Assembly (NCBI RefSeq): GCF_009792355.1
Contig: NZ_CP047045.1
Span: forward strand, 2,692,501 to 2,756,500
Reading direction: 5' to 3'
Source: Terricaulis silvestris
Lineage (GTDB): Bacteria; Pseudomonadota; Alphaproteobacteria; Caulobacterales; Aquidulcibacteraceae
DNA length: 64,000 nucleotides
The translations under genes were made by a program, and so were the position numbers. The notes beneath the pieces are model-generated. The model worked only from the letters and a program-made list of their open reading frames with translations. It did not search any database and was not told the origin of the DNA. Shown here piece after piece: positions 42,000 through 49,520 of this stretch (the stretch's first letter is position 1; every line of letters starts with the position of its first letter).

Positions 42000-42251
42000 A
42001 TGGCTGATCTCACTCGCGGCGAGCGCCTTCAGATCATGCTGACAGAGGAAGAGCTGAGGGCTGTGGACGATTGGCGTTTTCAACGCCGGATGCCGAGCCG
42101 GGCCTCGGCTGTGCGCGAACTGCTTAAGCGCGGGCTTACGGCTGAAGGCTTCACGATGGCTGGGGGCGGCTCGAAGTCAGAAGACTTCGGCGTCACCAAC
42201 GGTTCGGCGCGAGAAAAGCGCGCGCCGAAGCCGGACGGCGCTGAAGGCTAG
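42000..42251 (+). CDS. Ribbon-helix-helix-type DNA-binding protein
   Basis: The 83-residue protein has an RHH-like segment at about residues 8-45 (RLQIMLTEEELRAVDDWRFQ and the helix SRASAVRELLKRGL), matching Arc/MetJ-type DNA-binding proteins that dimerise and insert a beta-ribbon into DNA. The rest is a flexible, charged tail. GAGG lies about 10 bases before the ATG. It may autoregulate through the inverted half-sites upstream. Convergent with and overlapping (4 bases) the CHAP gene. Confidence 0.75.
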   Translation: MADLTRGERLQIMLTEEELRAVDDWRFQRRMPSRASAVRELLKRGLTAEGFTMAGGGSKSEDFGVTNGSAREKRAPKPDGAEG

Positions 42252-42925
42252 CTCAGCGGAACGTCGCCGACGTCGGCGATGTTCTGGTTGCGCGGCGGTG
42301 CATCGCCAGCGGCTTCCGCGAGAATGTTCAGAATGAAGCCCTGCACTTGGTAGGTGCGCCCGCCCCAATGACGGCCGGGCACATGCCACACTTGCACTTC
42401 GCTCCAATCGCCAGCCGCTGACACGTCGCGGATCGGCACGTCGCGCGTGATCTCGCCGCCGTTCAGCCAATTGGCGTGATCGACCACGATCAAACGCGAA
42501 GACACGATCTCGCGCACGACAGCGACATGGCCGCGCGCGGTGGTGTTGTAGCCTTCGAGCACCATCACGGCCTTCTCTTCAGGCTCCTGCGTGGTCTCGT
42601 AACGATCTTCTGCCTGGCGCCACCAGGTGTTGGCGTTGCCATAAAGCTCAACGCCGGACTCGCGGCGCGCAAACGGCACGCACTGCAAACGCGCACGACG
42701 GTTGGTGATGCGAGCGGTTGGCTCATAGGCCGCATCCGGCAGCGGCGCGAACTCGCGCGGCGCCATGGTGGCGTAGTTCGACGGCCCATCGGTGACAGAC
42801 GGATCGACGGCCATGTCCATATCCATGGACATTGGCGTCAATGCGCTGGCTTCGGTCGGCAGACCGGCAAAGCCGGTGACGGCCGCAGCAGCGATGAGTA
42901 GCGCGCGGGAATCCAACATGCCCAT
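42248..42925 (-). CDS. Exported CHAP-domain protein (copy 1)
   Basis: The 225-residue product has a signal peptide and a CHAP amidase/peptidase domain: catalytic Cys in RLQCVPFARRESG near residue 87 and His in RGHVAVVREI near 138, followed by the VDHANWLNGGEI motif with the third catalytic position (Asn/Asp). CHAP enzymes cleave peptidoglycan peptides or gamma-Glu-Ala links. The start at 42925 (MGMLDS) gives the signal peptide; a GTG 12 codons upstream is alternative. A close paralogue lies 200 bases further upstream on the same strand. Confidence 0.85.
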   Translation of the reverse strand: MGMLDSRALLIAAAAVTGFAGLPTEASALTPMSMDMDMAVDPSVTDGPSNYATMAPREFAPLPDAAYEPTARITNRRARLQCVPFARRESGVELYGNANTWWRQAEDRYETTQEPEEKAVMVLEGYNTTARGHVAVVREIVSSRLIVVDHANWLNGGEITRDVPIRDVSAAGDWSEVQVWHVPGRHWGGRTYQVQGFILNILAEAAGDAPPRNQNIADVGDVPLS

Positions 42926-43131
42926 GTTGCCCAGACGGGCCCTTGACCCAAACTGGGACACAGAAAGCGGCGGGGCCAGTAAAGAACTACTTAATTTGAC
43001 AGCTGAACTTCTAGAAAGGTGCGGTTCATATGGTAAACAAACGACAGGTTAGACTAGATGTTGTCCAATCCGCGAGTAATACAGGTTAACGCTAGACTGC
43101 TCCCGGCATCAATAATGCTTAACGGGAACCT

Positions 43132-43707
43132 TCAGCTCAGGGCAGCGTGCAGCGTGAAGGGGTGGATAAAGCCTTCCCCCTGGTAGATGCGCCCACCCCA
43201 ATGGCCGCCGGGGATGTGCCAGACGCGGATTTCGCTCCAGTCGTTGTTGGGCGAGACGTCGAGAACCGGCACGCCAACGCTGATTTCACCGTTATTGAGC
43301 CAGTTGGCGTGATCGACCCGGATCAAACGGCTGGAATCGATGTGGGTCACCACCGCGACATGGCCGCGGGCCGACGTGTTGTAGCCCTGGATCACGAAAA
43401 CCGAGCCGAAAGCCGGCTGGTTGGACCGCGGATAGCGGCCGGCGGCCTGGATCCACCACGTATTGGCGTCGCCGTAGATTTGGACGCCGGAAGCGTTTCG
43501 GGCGAACGGCACGCACTGGAGGTTGGCGCCGTAGTCCGCCACGCGGGGCTCTTCGCCGTTGTAGACCGGCAGCTGCGGTTGAGGACGGGAGTACGCCCGG
43601 CCAGGGCCAGTCGAGATCGGCGCGGGCGTCGATGCGCAGGCCGCCAACGCAGCCAGTCCGAAGCCCAGAGCTAACGCCCGGATCGGATTGATCCCACCCA
43701 TACCCAT
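43132..43707 (-). CDS. CHAP-domain lipoprotein (copy 2)
   Basis: The 191-residue product has a lipobox LAAC (Cys near residue 23) and the same CHAP domain as the gene after it: catalytic Cys in NLQCVPFARNASG, His in ARGHVAVVTHI and VDHANWLNNGEIS. Only this copy carries a lipoprotein signal, so the pair may act at different places in the envelope. The ATG at 43707 begins the signal; the frame continues upstream into the divergent GNAT gene. Confidence 0.85.
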   Translation of the reverse strand: MGMGGINPIRALALGFGLAALAACASTPAPISTGPGRAYSRPQPQLPVYNGEEPRVADYGANLQCVPFARNASGVQIYGDANTWWIQAAGRYPRSNQPAFGSVFVIQGYNTSARGHVAVVTHIDSSRLIRVDHANWLNNGEISVGVPVLDVSPNNDWSEIRVWHIPGGHWGGRIYQGEGFIHPFTLHAALS

Positions 43708-43809
43708 TTCGAAGCCGATCTTATCGCGGTTGGGTTGGCATCCCGTGAATGACCATTCAGCAAGGGGCCGAGACTTGACCCAGGCCGCCAACCGGAGGAC
43801 CGGAGGCAG

Positions 43810-44349
43810 ATGGCGCCCCACCCCAGCCCCCTCATCATCCGGCCCTGCTTCCAGCAGGACCTGGAATATGTGCAGCTCATCTACGCCCATCACGTGCTGA
43901 CCGGGACCGGCACGTTCGAGATCGAGCCGCCCTCGCTGGAGGAAATGACGGCGCGCTGGGGCAAGATCGTCGAGCGCGGCTGGCCGTTTTTCGTGGCCTC
44001 ACCGAGTTCTGATCTGAGCCGGGTGCTGGGTTTTGCCTACGCACAACCATTCCGCGATCGCGAGGCATACGCCAAGACCTTCGAAGTCTCGATCTATGTC
44101 GGACCGACCACGCAGCGCCAGGGCGCGGGCGCGTTGCTGCTGAAGGAATTGCTGACGACTTTGCGAAGCGACGGTGTGCGCGAGGTGTTGGCCGTGATCG
44201 GCGATAGCGCCAACGCTGCGTCGTTCGGATTGCACCGCAAGCTGGGGTTCGAACACGTCGGCACGATGAAGAATGTCGGCGAGAAGTTCGGGCGGCTGCT
44301 CGATGTCATCGTGATGCAGCGCACACTGCCGCCGCTTCCAAAGAGCTAA
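43810..44349 (+). CDS. GNAT N-acetyltransferase (PAT/Bar-like)
   Basis: The 179-residue enzyme has the GNAT fold. Features are the LIRPCFQQDLEYVQLIYAHHV start, the FGFAYAQPFRDREAY strand, the acetyl-CoA-binding VSIYVGPTTQRQGAGALLLKELL (Q-R-x-G-x-G/A loop) near residue 98-120 and the HRKLGFEHVGTM end. It resembles phosphinothricin/methionine-sulfoximine acetyltransferases; the true substrate is unknown. It is divergent from the CHAP lipoprotein; a hairpin follows its stop. Confidence 0.88.
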   Translation: MAPHPSPLIIRPCFQQDLEYVQLIYAHHVLTGTGTFEIEPPSLEEMTARWGKIVERGWPFFVASPSSDLSRVLGFAYAQPFRDREAYAKTFEVSIYVGPTTQRQGAGALLLKELLTTLRSDGVREVLAVIGDSANAASFGLHRKLGFEHVGTMKNVGEKFGRLLDVIVMQRTLPPLPKS

Positions 44350-44372
44350 TCCGCCATGCAAAGTCAACGAAT

Positions 44373-44398
44373 GCAGTGTGTTCGCACGCGCACACTGC
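44373..44398. repeat. Inverted repeat after GNAT gene
   Basis: GCAGTGTG (44373-44380) and CACACTGC (44391-44398) form a perfect 8-base stem around a 10-base loop. It lies 23 bases past the GNAT stop, with no T-run, upstream of the tandem paralogue genes. It could be a termination or operator element. Confidence 0.5.
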
Positions 44399-44485
44399 TG
44401 TTCGACTGCGTTTCAACCGCACAGCCATTAGGACTTCGGTAACCTTACTTACAGCAATCTCATCTGACATTAGGAGGAGATCGCG

Positions 44486-45175
44486 ATGCTTTTACGCAAG
44501 CTCGTGGTCGTTGGGTTGGTCGGGTTCGTCAGTTTCGCAGCTAACATCGCAACCGCCGAAGATGCGGTCGGTCCAAACGCTTCCTACGCCGCTCTTGATG
44601 GCGTTGACTTCGCAGATCCTGCGACGGCGTTTGGCGACCGGTTTTCCTTTTCCGTGGGCGAGCCGGGCGCGCAGCGCTTTATAGGCCTCGCCCCCTCCGA
44701 GCCGCGCGCATCGCGCGAAGCCAGTCAAAACCGCGACTACGAGCTTTCGATCGTCACCAGCGCCGTTTCGGGCTTCGACGTAGCGTTCGCTCAGCGCGGC
44801 GGCGTCGGCTTTAACGAACAGGGCGAAATCGAACGCGAGAGCCGCGGTTCGGAACTCCGGCTTGGCCGGGGCTTGCGCGACATGCCCCGCGACGTGCCCT
44901 CATCAGAGCCTAAGTGGTACATCTTCGCCGCTTCAGAAGATGAAGCGCTGATCTGGCAGCCGGGCGTTAGTAGTGAATTCGGCGGCTCAGGCGCGTCGTT
45001 CGCGTTGCAGGACCGCGTCGAGATCGGCGACATCCAAGCGGGCGTCACCTACGAGCGCTACGGCATTCAGGCGTCGCTGGCTTACGTCGAGCGGGAATGG
45101 AGCGTCCGTCAAGGCGCGCGCACCTATACCGAGGAAGAGGCCTTCGCCGGATTCACCTTAACAATGCGGCACTGA
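44486..45175 (+). CDS. Exported protein of unknown family, tandem copy 1
   Basis: The 229-residue product has a signal peptide (cut after TAEDA-like site near residue 25) and no recognised domain. The central part has SRGSELRLGRGL, then YIFAASEDEALIWQPG; the end is beta-like with AGVTYERYGIQASLAYVERE and closes with FTLTMRH. The alternating strands and repeated blocks suggest an outer-membrane or periplasmic beta protein, but the last residue is not aromatic. GGAGGA lies about 8 bases before the ATG. A diverged paralogue follows after 114 bases. Confidence 0.75.
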   Translation: MLLRKLVVVGLVGFVSFAANIATAEDAVGPNASYAALDGVDFADPATAFGDRFSFSVGEPGAQRFIGLAPSEPRASREASQNRDYELSIVTSAVSGFDVAFAQRGGVGFNEQGEIERESRGSELRLGRGLRDMPRDVPSSEPKWYIFAASEDEALIWQPGVSSEFGGSGASFALQDRVEIGDIQAGVTYERYGIQASLAYVEREWSVRQGARTYTEEEAFAGFTLTMRH

Positions 45176-45289
45176 GCGCGCCGTGCTGGAGAAAATTTCG
45201 GATAGCGGTAGCAATCGGCTTAACACAGAGTGGAACCTGTGGCAGCCAATATGCATTGCCGCTCCGAGAGTATCGGAACGAGGCTGTTA

Positions 45290-45964
45290 ATGGGTAGCTC
45301 GAGTTCTTTCGCCAAAGTGATGCTAGCGGGCACCGCGCTCGCAGCTTCGCTCATGGGCGTGACGATTGCGGCGGCCCAGGAAGGCCCGCCGGTTCCAGTT
45401 TCCTTTCATGACCCCGTGGCGGCGCTTGGCGAAGGTAGCGCCCCGGCCATTGGCGTGACCTCCCAGCGCGATATCGCGCCCCGGTTTGAATTAACGCCGA
45501 CGTCCGAAAATGGCCCGGCGCCGCGTCGGCTTGAGCTGGAAGTCTCGGCCGGCGGCGGCAATTCGCCAGTCGATGTCTCGGTGGCGCAGCGCGCGACCCT
45601 GAATGCGGACGACGATTCTGATCGCCGCGGCAGTGGCTCGGAATTGCGCATTGGCCGCGGCATGGTGGAGCGCCGTGAAGGCGGCAGCGAGCCCTCCGTT
45701 TACATGTTCGTGGCGTCGGAAGACGAAGCCCTGACCTGGCAGCCTGGCGGTGGCCGCAGCGAGTTTGGCGGCCGTAGCGGTGGCGGGCTCGCGCTCGAAG
45801 ACCGCGTCGAAGTGGGCGATATGGCCGCTGGCGTCACCTACGAGCGCAACGGCGTGCAAGCTTCGCTGGCCTATGTGGAACGCGAGGAATCCACCCGCGT
45901 CGGCCGTGAAAGCTACACCCAAGAGCAAGCGTTTACCGGCGTTACGCTGACGATGCGCCGCTAG
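45290..45964 (+). CDS. Exported protein of unknown family, tandem copy 2
   Basis: The 224-residue product has a signal peptide (cut near AAAQ, residue 28) and the same plan as the gene before it: GSELRIGRGM, YMFVASEDEALTWQPGG, a Gly-rich FGGRSGGGLALEDRVEVGDM stretch, YERNGVQASLAYVEREES and a FTGVTLTMRR end. A Ser/Arg-rich middle is different. GAGG about 11 bases before the ATG at 45290 favours this start over an ATG at 45251. The two genes are tandem duplicates of an unrecognised family. Confidence 0.75.
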   Translation: MGSSSSFAKVMLAGTALAASLMGVTIAAAQEGPPVPVSFHDPVAALGEGSAPAIGVTSQRDIAPRFELTPTSENGPAPRRLELEVSAGGGNSPVDVSVAQRATLNADDDSDRRGSGSELRIGRGMVERREGGSEPSVYMFVASEDEALTWQPGGGRSEFGGRSGGGLALEDRVEVGDMAAGVTYERNGVQASLAYVEREESTRVGRESYTQEQAFTGVTLTMRR

Positions 45965-46022
45965 GCGCGTCGGACTTTTATCCCTAACCAAACGTTGCCA
46001 CGGTTCTTGCAAGGCGTGCCCC

Positions 46023-46193
46023 ATGAGCACGCTTTGGGTCCGACGGCAGCTTAGACGATCGCAGCGGCGCGAGGCCTGGCAATTGGCAGCTTTCGCGTTG
46101 TTTGGGGTCGCCTTTGGCGTCGCGGCCTTCCTCAGCTTTGACGATGCGGCGCGCGACTCTTTGTGGACGTTCGCGATCACTCCAGCGCGCTAA
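46023..46193 (+). CDS. 56-residue single-helix membrane protein
   Basis: From ATG 46023 to TAA 46191 the frame codes for a basic N-terminus (WVRRQLRRSQRREAW) and one transmembrane helix (about residues 21-40) with a short acidic end. AAGG lies about 10 bases upstream. The helix and positive-inside charge pattern support a real inner-membrane small protein; no family recognised. Confidence 0.5.
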   Translation: MSTLWVRRQLRRSQRREAWQLAAFALFGVAFGVAAFLSFDDAARDSLWTFAITPAR

Positions 46194-46267
46194 GCGCCGC
46201 CATCGCCGTTAAGGCTGCCGCTTACCCAAGGCTTAATCGATCCGCGCGACGCTTCCGCTGGAGGTAC

Positions 46268-46686
46268 ATGCGGTCGCCCATCACTCTTCGCCAAGCATGG
46301 CGCATGCGCGGCATTGTTGCGCTCGGCGCGATGATTGGCGTTGTCGGCTTCTTGGCCGGCGAGGCCGTGCTTGCGAACGGCGCTCCCGCCGACGGCGCCG
46401 GCTCAGCGCGCCCTCCGTCGCCAGCTCTCGCGACAACGAGCCCCGGTCCGAGCGCGTCGGCCCCTTACCCCCGGTTCGGGCGCGCGCCTTCGTCGCTAGC
46501 TCTCACAACAACGAATCCCGGCTCGAGCGAGTCGCCCCGCCACCCCAGGTCTGGGCCACGCCGTTCCGGAATTGCGCCGAGGCCCGGGCCGCAGGCGCAG
46601 CGCCAGTTTATTTCGGTGATCCGGGCTACGGCGAGCACTTGGACCGCGATCTCGACGGCGTCGGCTGCGAGCCCTATCCGCGCTAG
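46268..46686 (+). pseudogene. Excalibur-domain protein with apparent frameshift
   Basis: A signal/anchor-like N-terminus (MRSPITLRQAW then a hydrophobic stretch ending VLANGA) is in one frame from ATG 46268 with GGAGG just before. The C-terminal Excalibur calcium-binding domain, with NCAEARAAGAAPVYFGDPGYG and HLDRDLDGVGCE, is in another frame ending at 46686. One missing base between about 46340 and 46417 would join them. A 25-residue tandem repeat (VASSRDNEPRSERV... / VASSHNNESRLERV...) precedes the domain. Either a recent frameshift or a sequence error. Confidence 0.65.
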
Positions 46687-46876
46687 AACCAGCTTCTCCA
46701 CAACGCCGCCAGATACGCTCTCTTCCGCCGACCCTGAATCACTCCATGGTCGCCGGCCGGGGCTGGTAACCATTCTTAAACGAGACTCAGCCCGAAATAC
46801 GCCAGATGTAGTGGCCACTGGGCCGCTGAATCCCTATATCTAGGGTTATGTTCTGGCTTCGAAAGGGAGTTTGCGA

Positions 46877-47914
46877 ATGGCTGGCGACAACGAGGGCAAA
46901 CTGACGGGCCTTCGCACCCCTTCGATTGGCTACAAGCCGTTCCGCTATCCGTGGGCTTACGAGTTTTGGCGCCGCCAACAACAAGTCCACTGGATGCCGG
47001 AAGAAGTGCCGCTCGGCGAGGACGTGAAGGATTGGGCATCCAAGCTCAACGACCAGGAACGCAATCTGCTGACGCAGATCTTCCGCTTCTTCACCCAGTC
47101 CGACATCGAGGTGAACGACAATTACATGGAGCGCTACGCGCGCGTGTTCAAACCGACCGAGGTCAAGATGATGCTCGCGTCGTTCTCGAACATCGAGACG
47201 ATCCACGTCGCCGCCTACGCGCTGCTGCTTGAAACCATCGGCATGCCGGAAAGCGAATTCGCGGCGTTCTACGACTACCAAGAGATGCGTGATAAGCACG
47301 ATTACATGGGCAAGTTCGGCGTCGAGAGCGACGCTGACATCCTGCGCACCGTCGCGATGTTTGGCGCGTTCACCGAGGGCCTGCAGCTCTTTGCGTCGTT
47401 CGCGATGCTGATGAACTTCCCGCGCTTCAACAAGATGAAGGGCATGGGTCAGATCGTGACCTGGTCAGTGCGCGACGAAAGCCTGCACTGCGAAGGCATG
47501 ATCAAACTCTTCCACGCCTACGCGAAGGAAACGGGCGCGCTGACGCAAGAAGTGAAGGACGACATCGCCGAGTGCTGCCGCACTGTCGTATCGATGGAAG
47601 ACAAGTTCATCGATCTGGCGTTCGAGATGGGCCCGGTGCAGGGCATGACGCCGGACGATATCAAGCAATACATCCGCTACATCGCGGACTGGCGCTTGGG
47701 GCAGCTTGGCTTGCCGAAAATCTACGGCGTCACTGAACACCCGATCCCGTGGCTGACCTCGATCCTCAACGGCGTCGAACACGCCAACTTCTTCGAAGCG
47801 CGCGCGACCGAATACTCGAAAGCCGCCACCAAAGGCGATTGGCACGGCGACACCGGCGTCTGGTCGAACTTCGAAAGCATGATGGAAAAGCGGAAAGCCG
47901 GCGCGGCGAACTAG
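46877..47914 (+). CDS. nrdB: Ribonucleotide reductase beta subunit (class I)
   Basis: Diiron subunit that generates the radical for reduction of ribonucleotides with NrdA. The 345-residue product has the iron ligands D (in TQSDIE), E-x-x-H (NIETIH), E (TEGLQL), E-x-x-H (DESLH), and a Tyr four residues after the first His, placed like the radical Tyr122 of E. coli R2. GGGAG is about 9 bases before the ATG at 46877. nrdA is not in the window. A 115-residue gene follows after 9 bases. Confidence 0.95.
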   Translation: MAGDNEGKLTGLRTPSIGYKPFRYPWAYEFWRRQQQVHWMPEEVPLGEDVKDWASKLNDQERNLLTQIFRFFTQSDIEVNDNYMERYARVFKPTEVKMMLASFSNIETIHVAAYALLLETIGMPESEFAAFYDYQEMRDKHDYMGKFGVESDADILRTVAMFGAFTEGLQLFASFAMLMNFPRFNKMKGMGQIVTWSVRDESLHCEGMIKLFHAYAKETGALTQEVKDDIAECCRTVVSMEDKFIDLAFEMGPVQGMTPDDIKQYIRYIADWRLGQLGLPKIYGVTEHPIPWLTSILNGVEHANFFEARATEYSKAATKGDWHGDTGVWSNFESMMEKRKAGAAN

Positions 47915-47923
47915 AGAACAAAA

Positions 47924-48271
47924 ATGGCGCTTATAAAAATCTCGGGCATCGGAAAGGCCGTCGTCACGAACAACACGAGCGTTGGCTATCCGACACTCCT
48001 GGAGGCTACTGATGTCCAAGAACTTCACGCGGACCGCAACATTTCCGTTGGCCTCGAAGCTCTCCGAGAACTTAGAAACGGACGCGGCTTCCTTTCGGAC
48101 ACCTCTGACACGGAACTCGTAGCCTTAGTTCGCGCCCTCGATGGCAAGGCTGAGGACGACAGGACTGCTATCCTAAAGGCAACGCCCTTGTGGGAGCGCT
48201 GGCTACAAAACGGAGGCAACGCGGCTTCGATTGCGGCACTGCTGACCCAGCTGGCACTGTTGATTCCTTAA
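47924..48271 (+). CDS. Hypothetical protein downstream of nrdB
   Basis: The 115-residue product is soluble and mixed alpha/beta with no recognised domain: an N-terminal strand (LIKISGIGKAVV), a helical middle rich in Leu/Glu (ADRNISVGLEALREL) and a final hydrophobic helix (AASIAALLTQLALLIP). It lies 9 bases after nrdB and probably shares its transcript. It could be a small regulator of ribonucleotide reduction or an unrelated passenger. Confidence 0.6.
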   Translation: MALIKISGIGKAVVTNNTSVGYPTLLEATDVQELHADRNISVGLEALRELRNGRGFLSDTSDTELVALVRALDGKAEDDRTAILKATPLWERWLQNGGNAASIAALLTQLALLIP

Positions 48272-48380
48272 CCCGGCTCGGGCGAGCAGGCGCGTTTCGC
48301 GTCACGGGTTGCACGCGCATGCGGGCGCGTGCGGCCGATATCACAGCAGCAACTTGCGCGCGCGTGGCGCGCGCGGCGAA

Positions 48381-48905
48381 CTAACGCTCCTCGTTGCCTT
48401 GTGGCGCCGAGCCGGTGACACGCGGAACGATGAGCGCGTGCACCCGAGCCCAACGTACGGTCGTCGCGGTGGAGGCGCCGGCATTCCTGCAGCGCATTTC
48501 GATGTGTGCGCCGATTGGGGCGGTCGCCGCCGCGACACCGAGCAGGGTGATGTCCTGGCGCGTGTGTGGCGCGACGGAAATGGAAGAATAATCGATCTCG
48601 CCGCCATTCATTGTCAGCCTGCAGGCGACGGCGCCATCGCCTTCGCGATCGTTGGCGATAACGGCGCGGGCGGACACCTGATATGTGCCACGGGGTGCGG
48701 CCAGCCCAACAATCAAAGTGTCACCGCTAATGGCGACGCGATCGGCGCCGGCGACGTAGAGCCCCTCGCCCGCGACGCCTTGCGGCGTCGGCACGGTCGA
48801 TGGGAGTTGGAGCACGGGCGGCCTGATCGTTTGCGTTTGTGCGAACGCCACGCCTGCCAGAGCCATGCACCCTGCCGCCAAAAGAGCAAATCGCGTTCTG
48901 TGCAT
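48381..48905 (-). CDS. Exported hypothetical protein
   Basis: The 174-residue product has a signal peptide (MHRTRFALLAAG..., cut after FAQ near residue 24) and a beta-rich body with two conserved Cys (VACRLTM and MRCRNAG) that may form a disulfide. No family recognised. GGAGG 8 bases upstream fixes the ATG at 48905. It is divergent from the Cys-rich protein gene; the two starts are 47 bases apart. Confidence 0.7.
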   Translation of the reverse strand: MHRTRFALLAAGCMALAGVAFAQTQTIRPPVLQLPSTVPTPQGVAGEGLYVAGADRVAISGDTLIVGLAAPRGTYQVSARAVIANDREGDGAVACRLTMNGGEIDYSSISVAPHTRQDITLLGVAAATAPIGAHIEMRCRNAGASTATTVRWARVHALIVPRVTGSAPQGNEER

Positions 48906-48952
48906 GCTTTCCTCCCGCTGGCGCCATGATACGCTGCCCACGGGAGAACACC

Positions 48953-49309
48953 ATGACCCGTTTCCTCGCCCTGGTGGCGGCCGCCTTTGCGATCACGGCG
49001 TTCGTCGCGCTGACGCAGCCAACCCCGGCCGTCGCACAATTCGGCGAGCAGGGCGCTCAAATTGGGCCGGGATGCACGCGCAACAGCGAGTGCCACAGCC
49101 CGCTGGTGTGCATGGCCGGTCGGTGTCGGTCCGAGTGTGTCGAGAATCGCGATTGCCCGATTGGCGCCCAGTGCGTCATCACCCCGAGCGGCGTCGGATC
49201 ATGCCAGCTCGATACGCCCGGCTATCTGCCGCCGGACGCGGCTTATTGCGTGACAGCGCGGGATTGCACGCGCGGCGCATGCGCGGCCGGCAATCAATGC
49301 GGATCGTAG
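48953..49309 (+). CDS. Secreted Cys-rich protein
   Basis: The 118-residue product has a signal peptide (cut after AVA near residue 27) followed by a small domain with 12 Cys in CxxxxxC patterns (CTRNSECHSPLVCMAGRC, CVENRDCPIGAQC, YCVTARDCTRGAC). The spacing resembles Dickkopf/EGF-like disulfide modules used in secreted eukaryotic proteins. GGGAG lies about 9 bases before the ATG. No bacterial family was recognised; it shares a 47-base divergent region with the gene before. Confidence 0.7.
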   Translation: MTRFLALVAAAFAITAFVALTQPTPAVAQFGEQGAQIGPGCTRNSECHSPLVCMAGRCRSECVENRDCPIGAQCVITPSGVGSCQLDTPGYLPPDAAYCVTARDCTRGACAAGNQCGS

Positions 49310-49311
49310 AT

Positions 49312-49490
49312 TTAGCCGGACGGGGTGTCGCGCAGGCGTGCGCGCTCCGGCGCGCCAACGCCGAGCACTTCTGACAGATAAGTGTCCGCCGAGCCGTGGC
49401 GCTCCTAAGCGACGAGATTGCTCCGTAAGGCCGCGTTCGCGCGCACCAACGCCGAATACTTGTTCCACCGAGCTGGAGCGCTTCGAAGAT
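49312..49490 (-). pseudogene. Two decayed tandem copies of a tyrosine-phosphatase C-terminus
   Basis: On the minus strand, bases about 49399-49312 translate to HGSADTYLSEVLGVGAPER followed by a stop, and about 49480-49405 to SVEQVFGVGARERG. Both resemble the C-terminal HGGVDAYLADVLGVGAAER of the phosphatase gene 1 kb away. The shared core repeats with a spacing of 92 bases. There is no start or body, so these are remnants of duplicated gene ends. Confidence 0.55.
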
Positions 49491-49493
49491 TGA

Positions 49494-49519
49494 AGCGGGC
49501 CCGAAGGCCCGCTTTTCGT
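49494..49519 (-). terminator. GC hairpin with UUCG tetraloop after the hydrolase gene
   Basis: On the minus strand GCGGGCC-TTCG-GGCCCGC forms a 7-base GC stem with a UUCG loop immediately after the hydrolase stop at 49521. On the plus strand it is followed by TTTTCGTTT, so it may work in both directions. Confidence 0.6.
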
Positions 49520-49520
49520 T

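Noticed and set aside
42000-42251. Antitoxin with a toxin partner
   Set aside because: The RHH-like gene has no adjacent small toxin; its neighbour overlaps in convergent orientation and is a CHAP protein.
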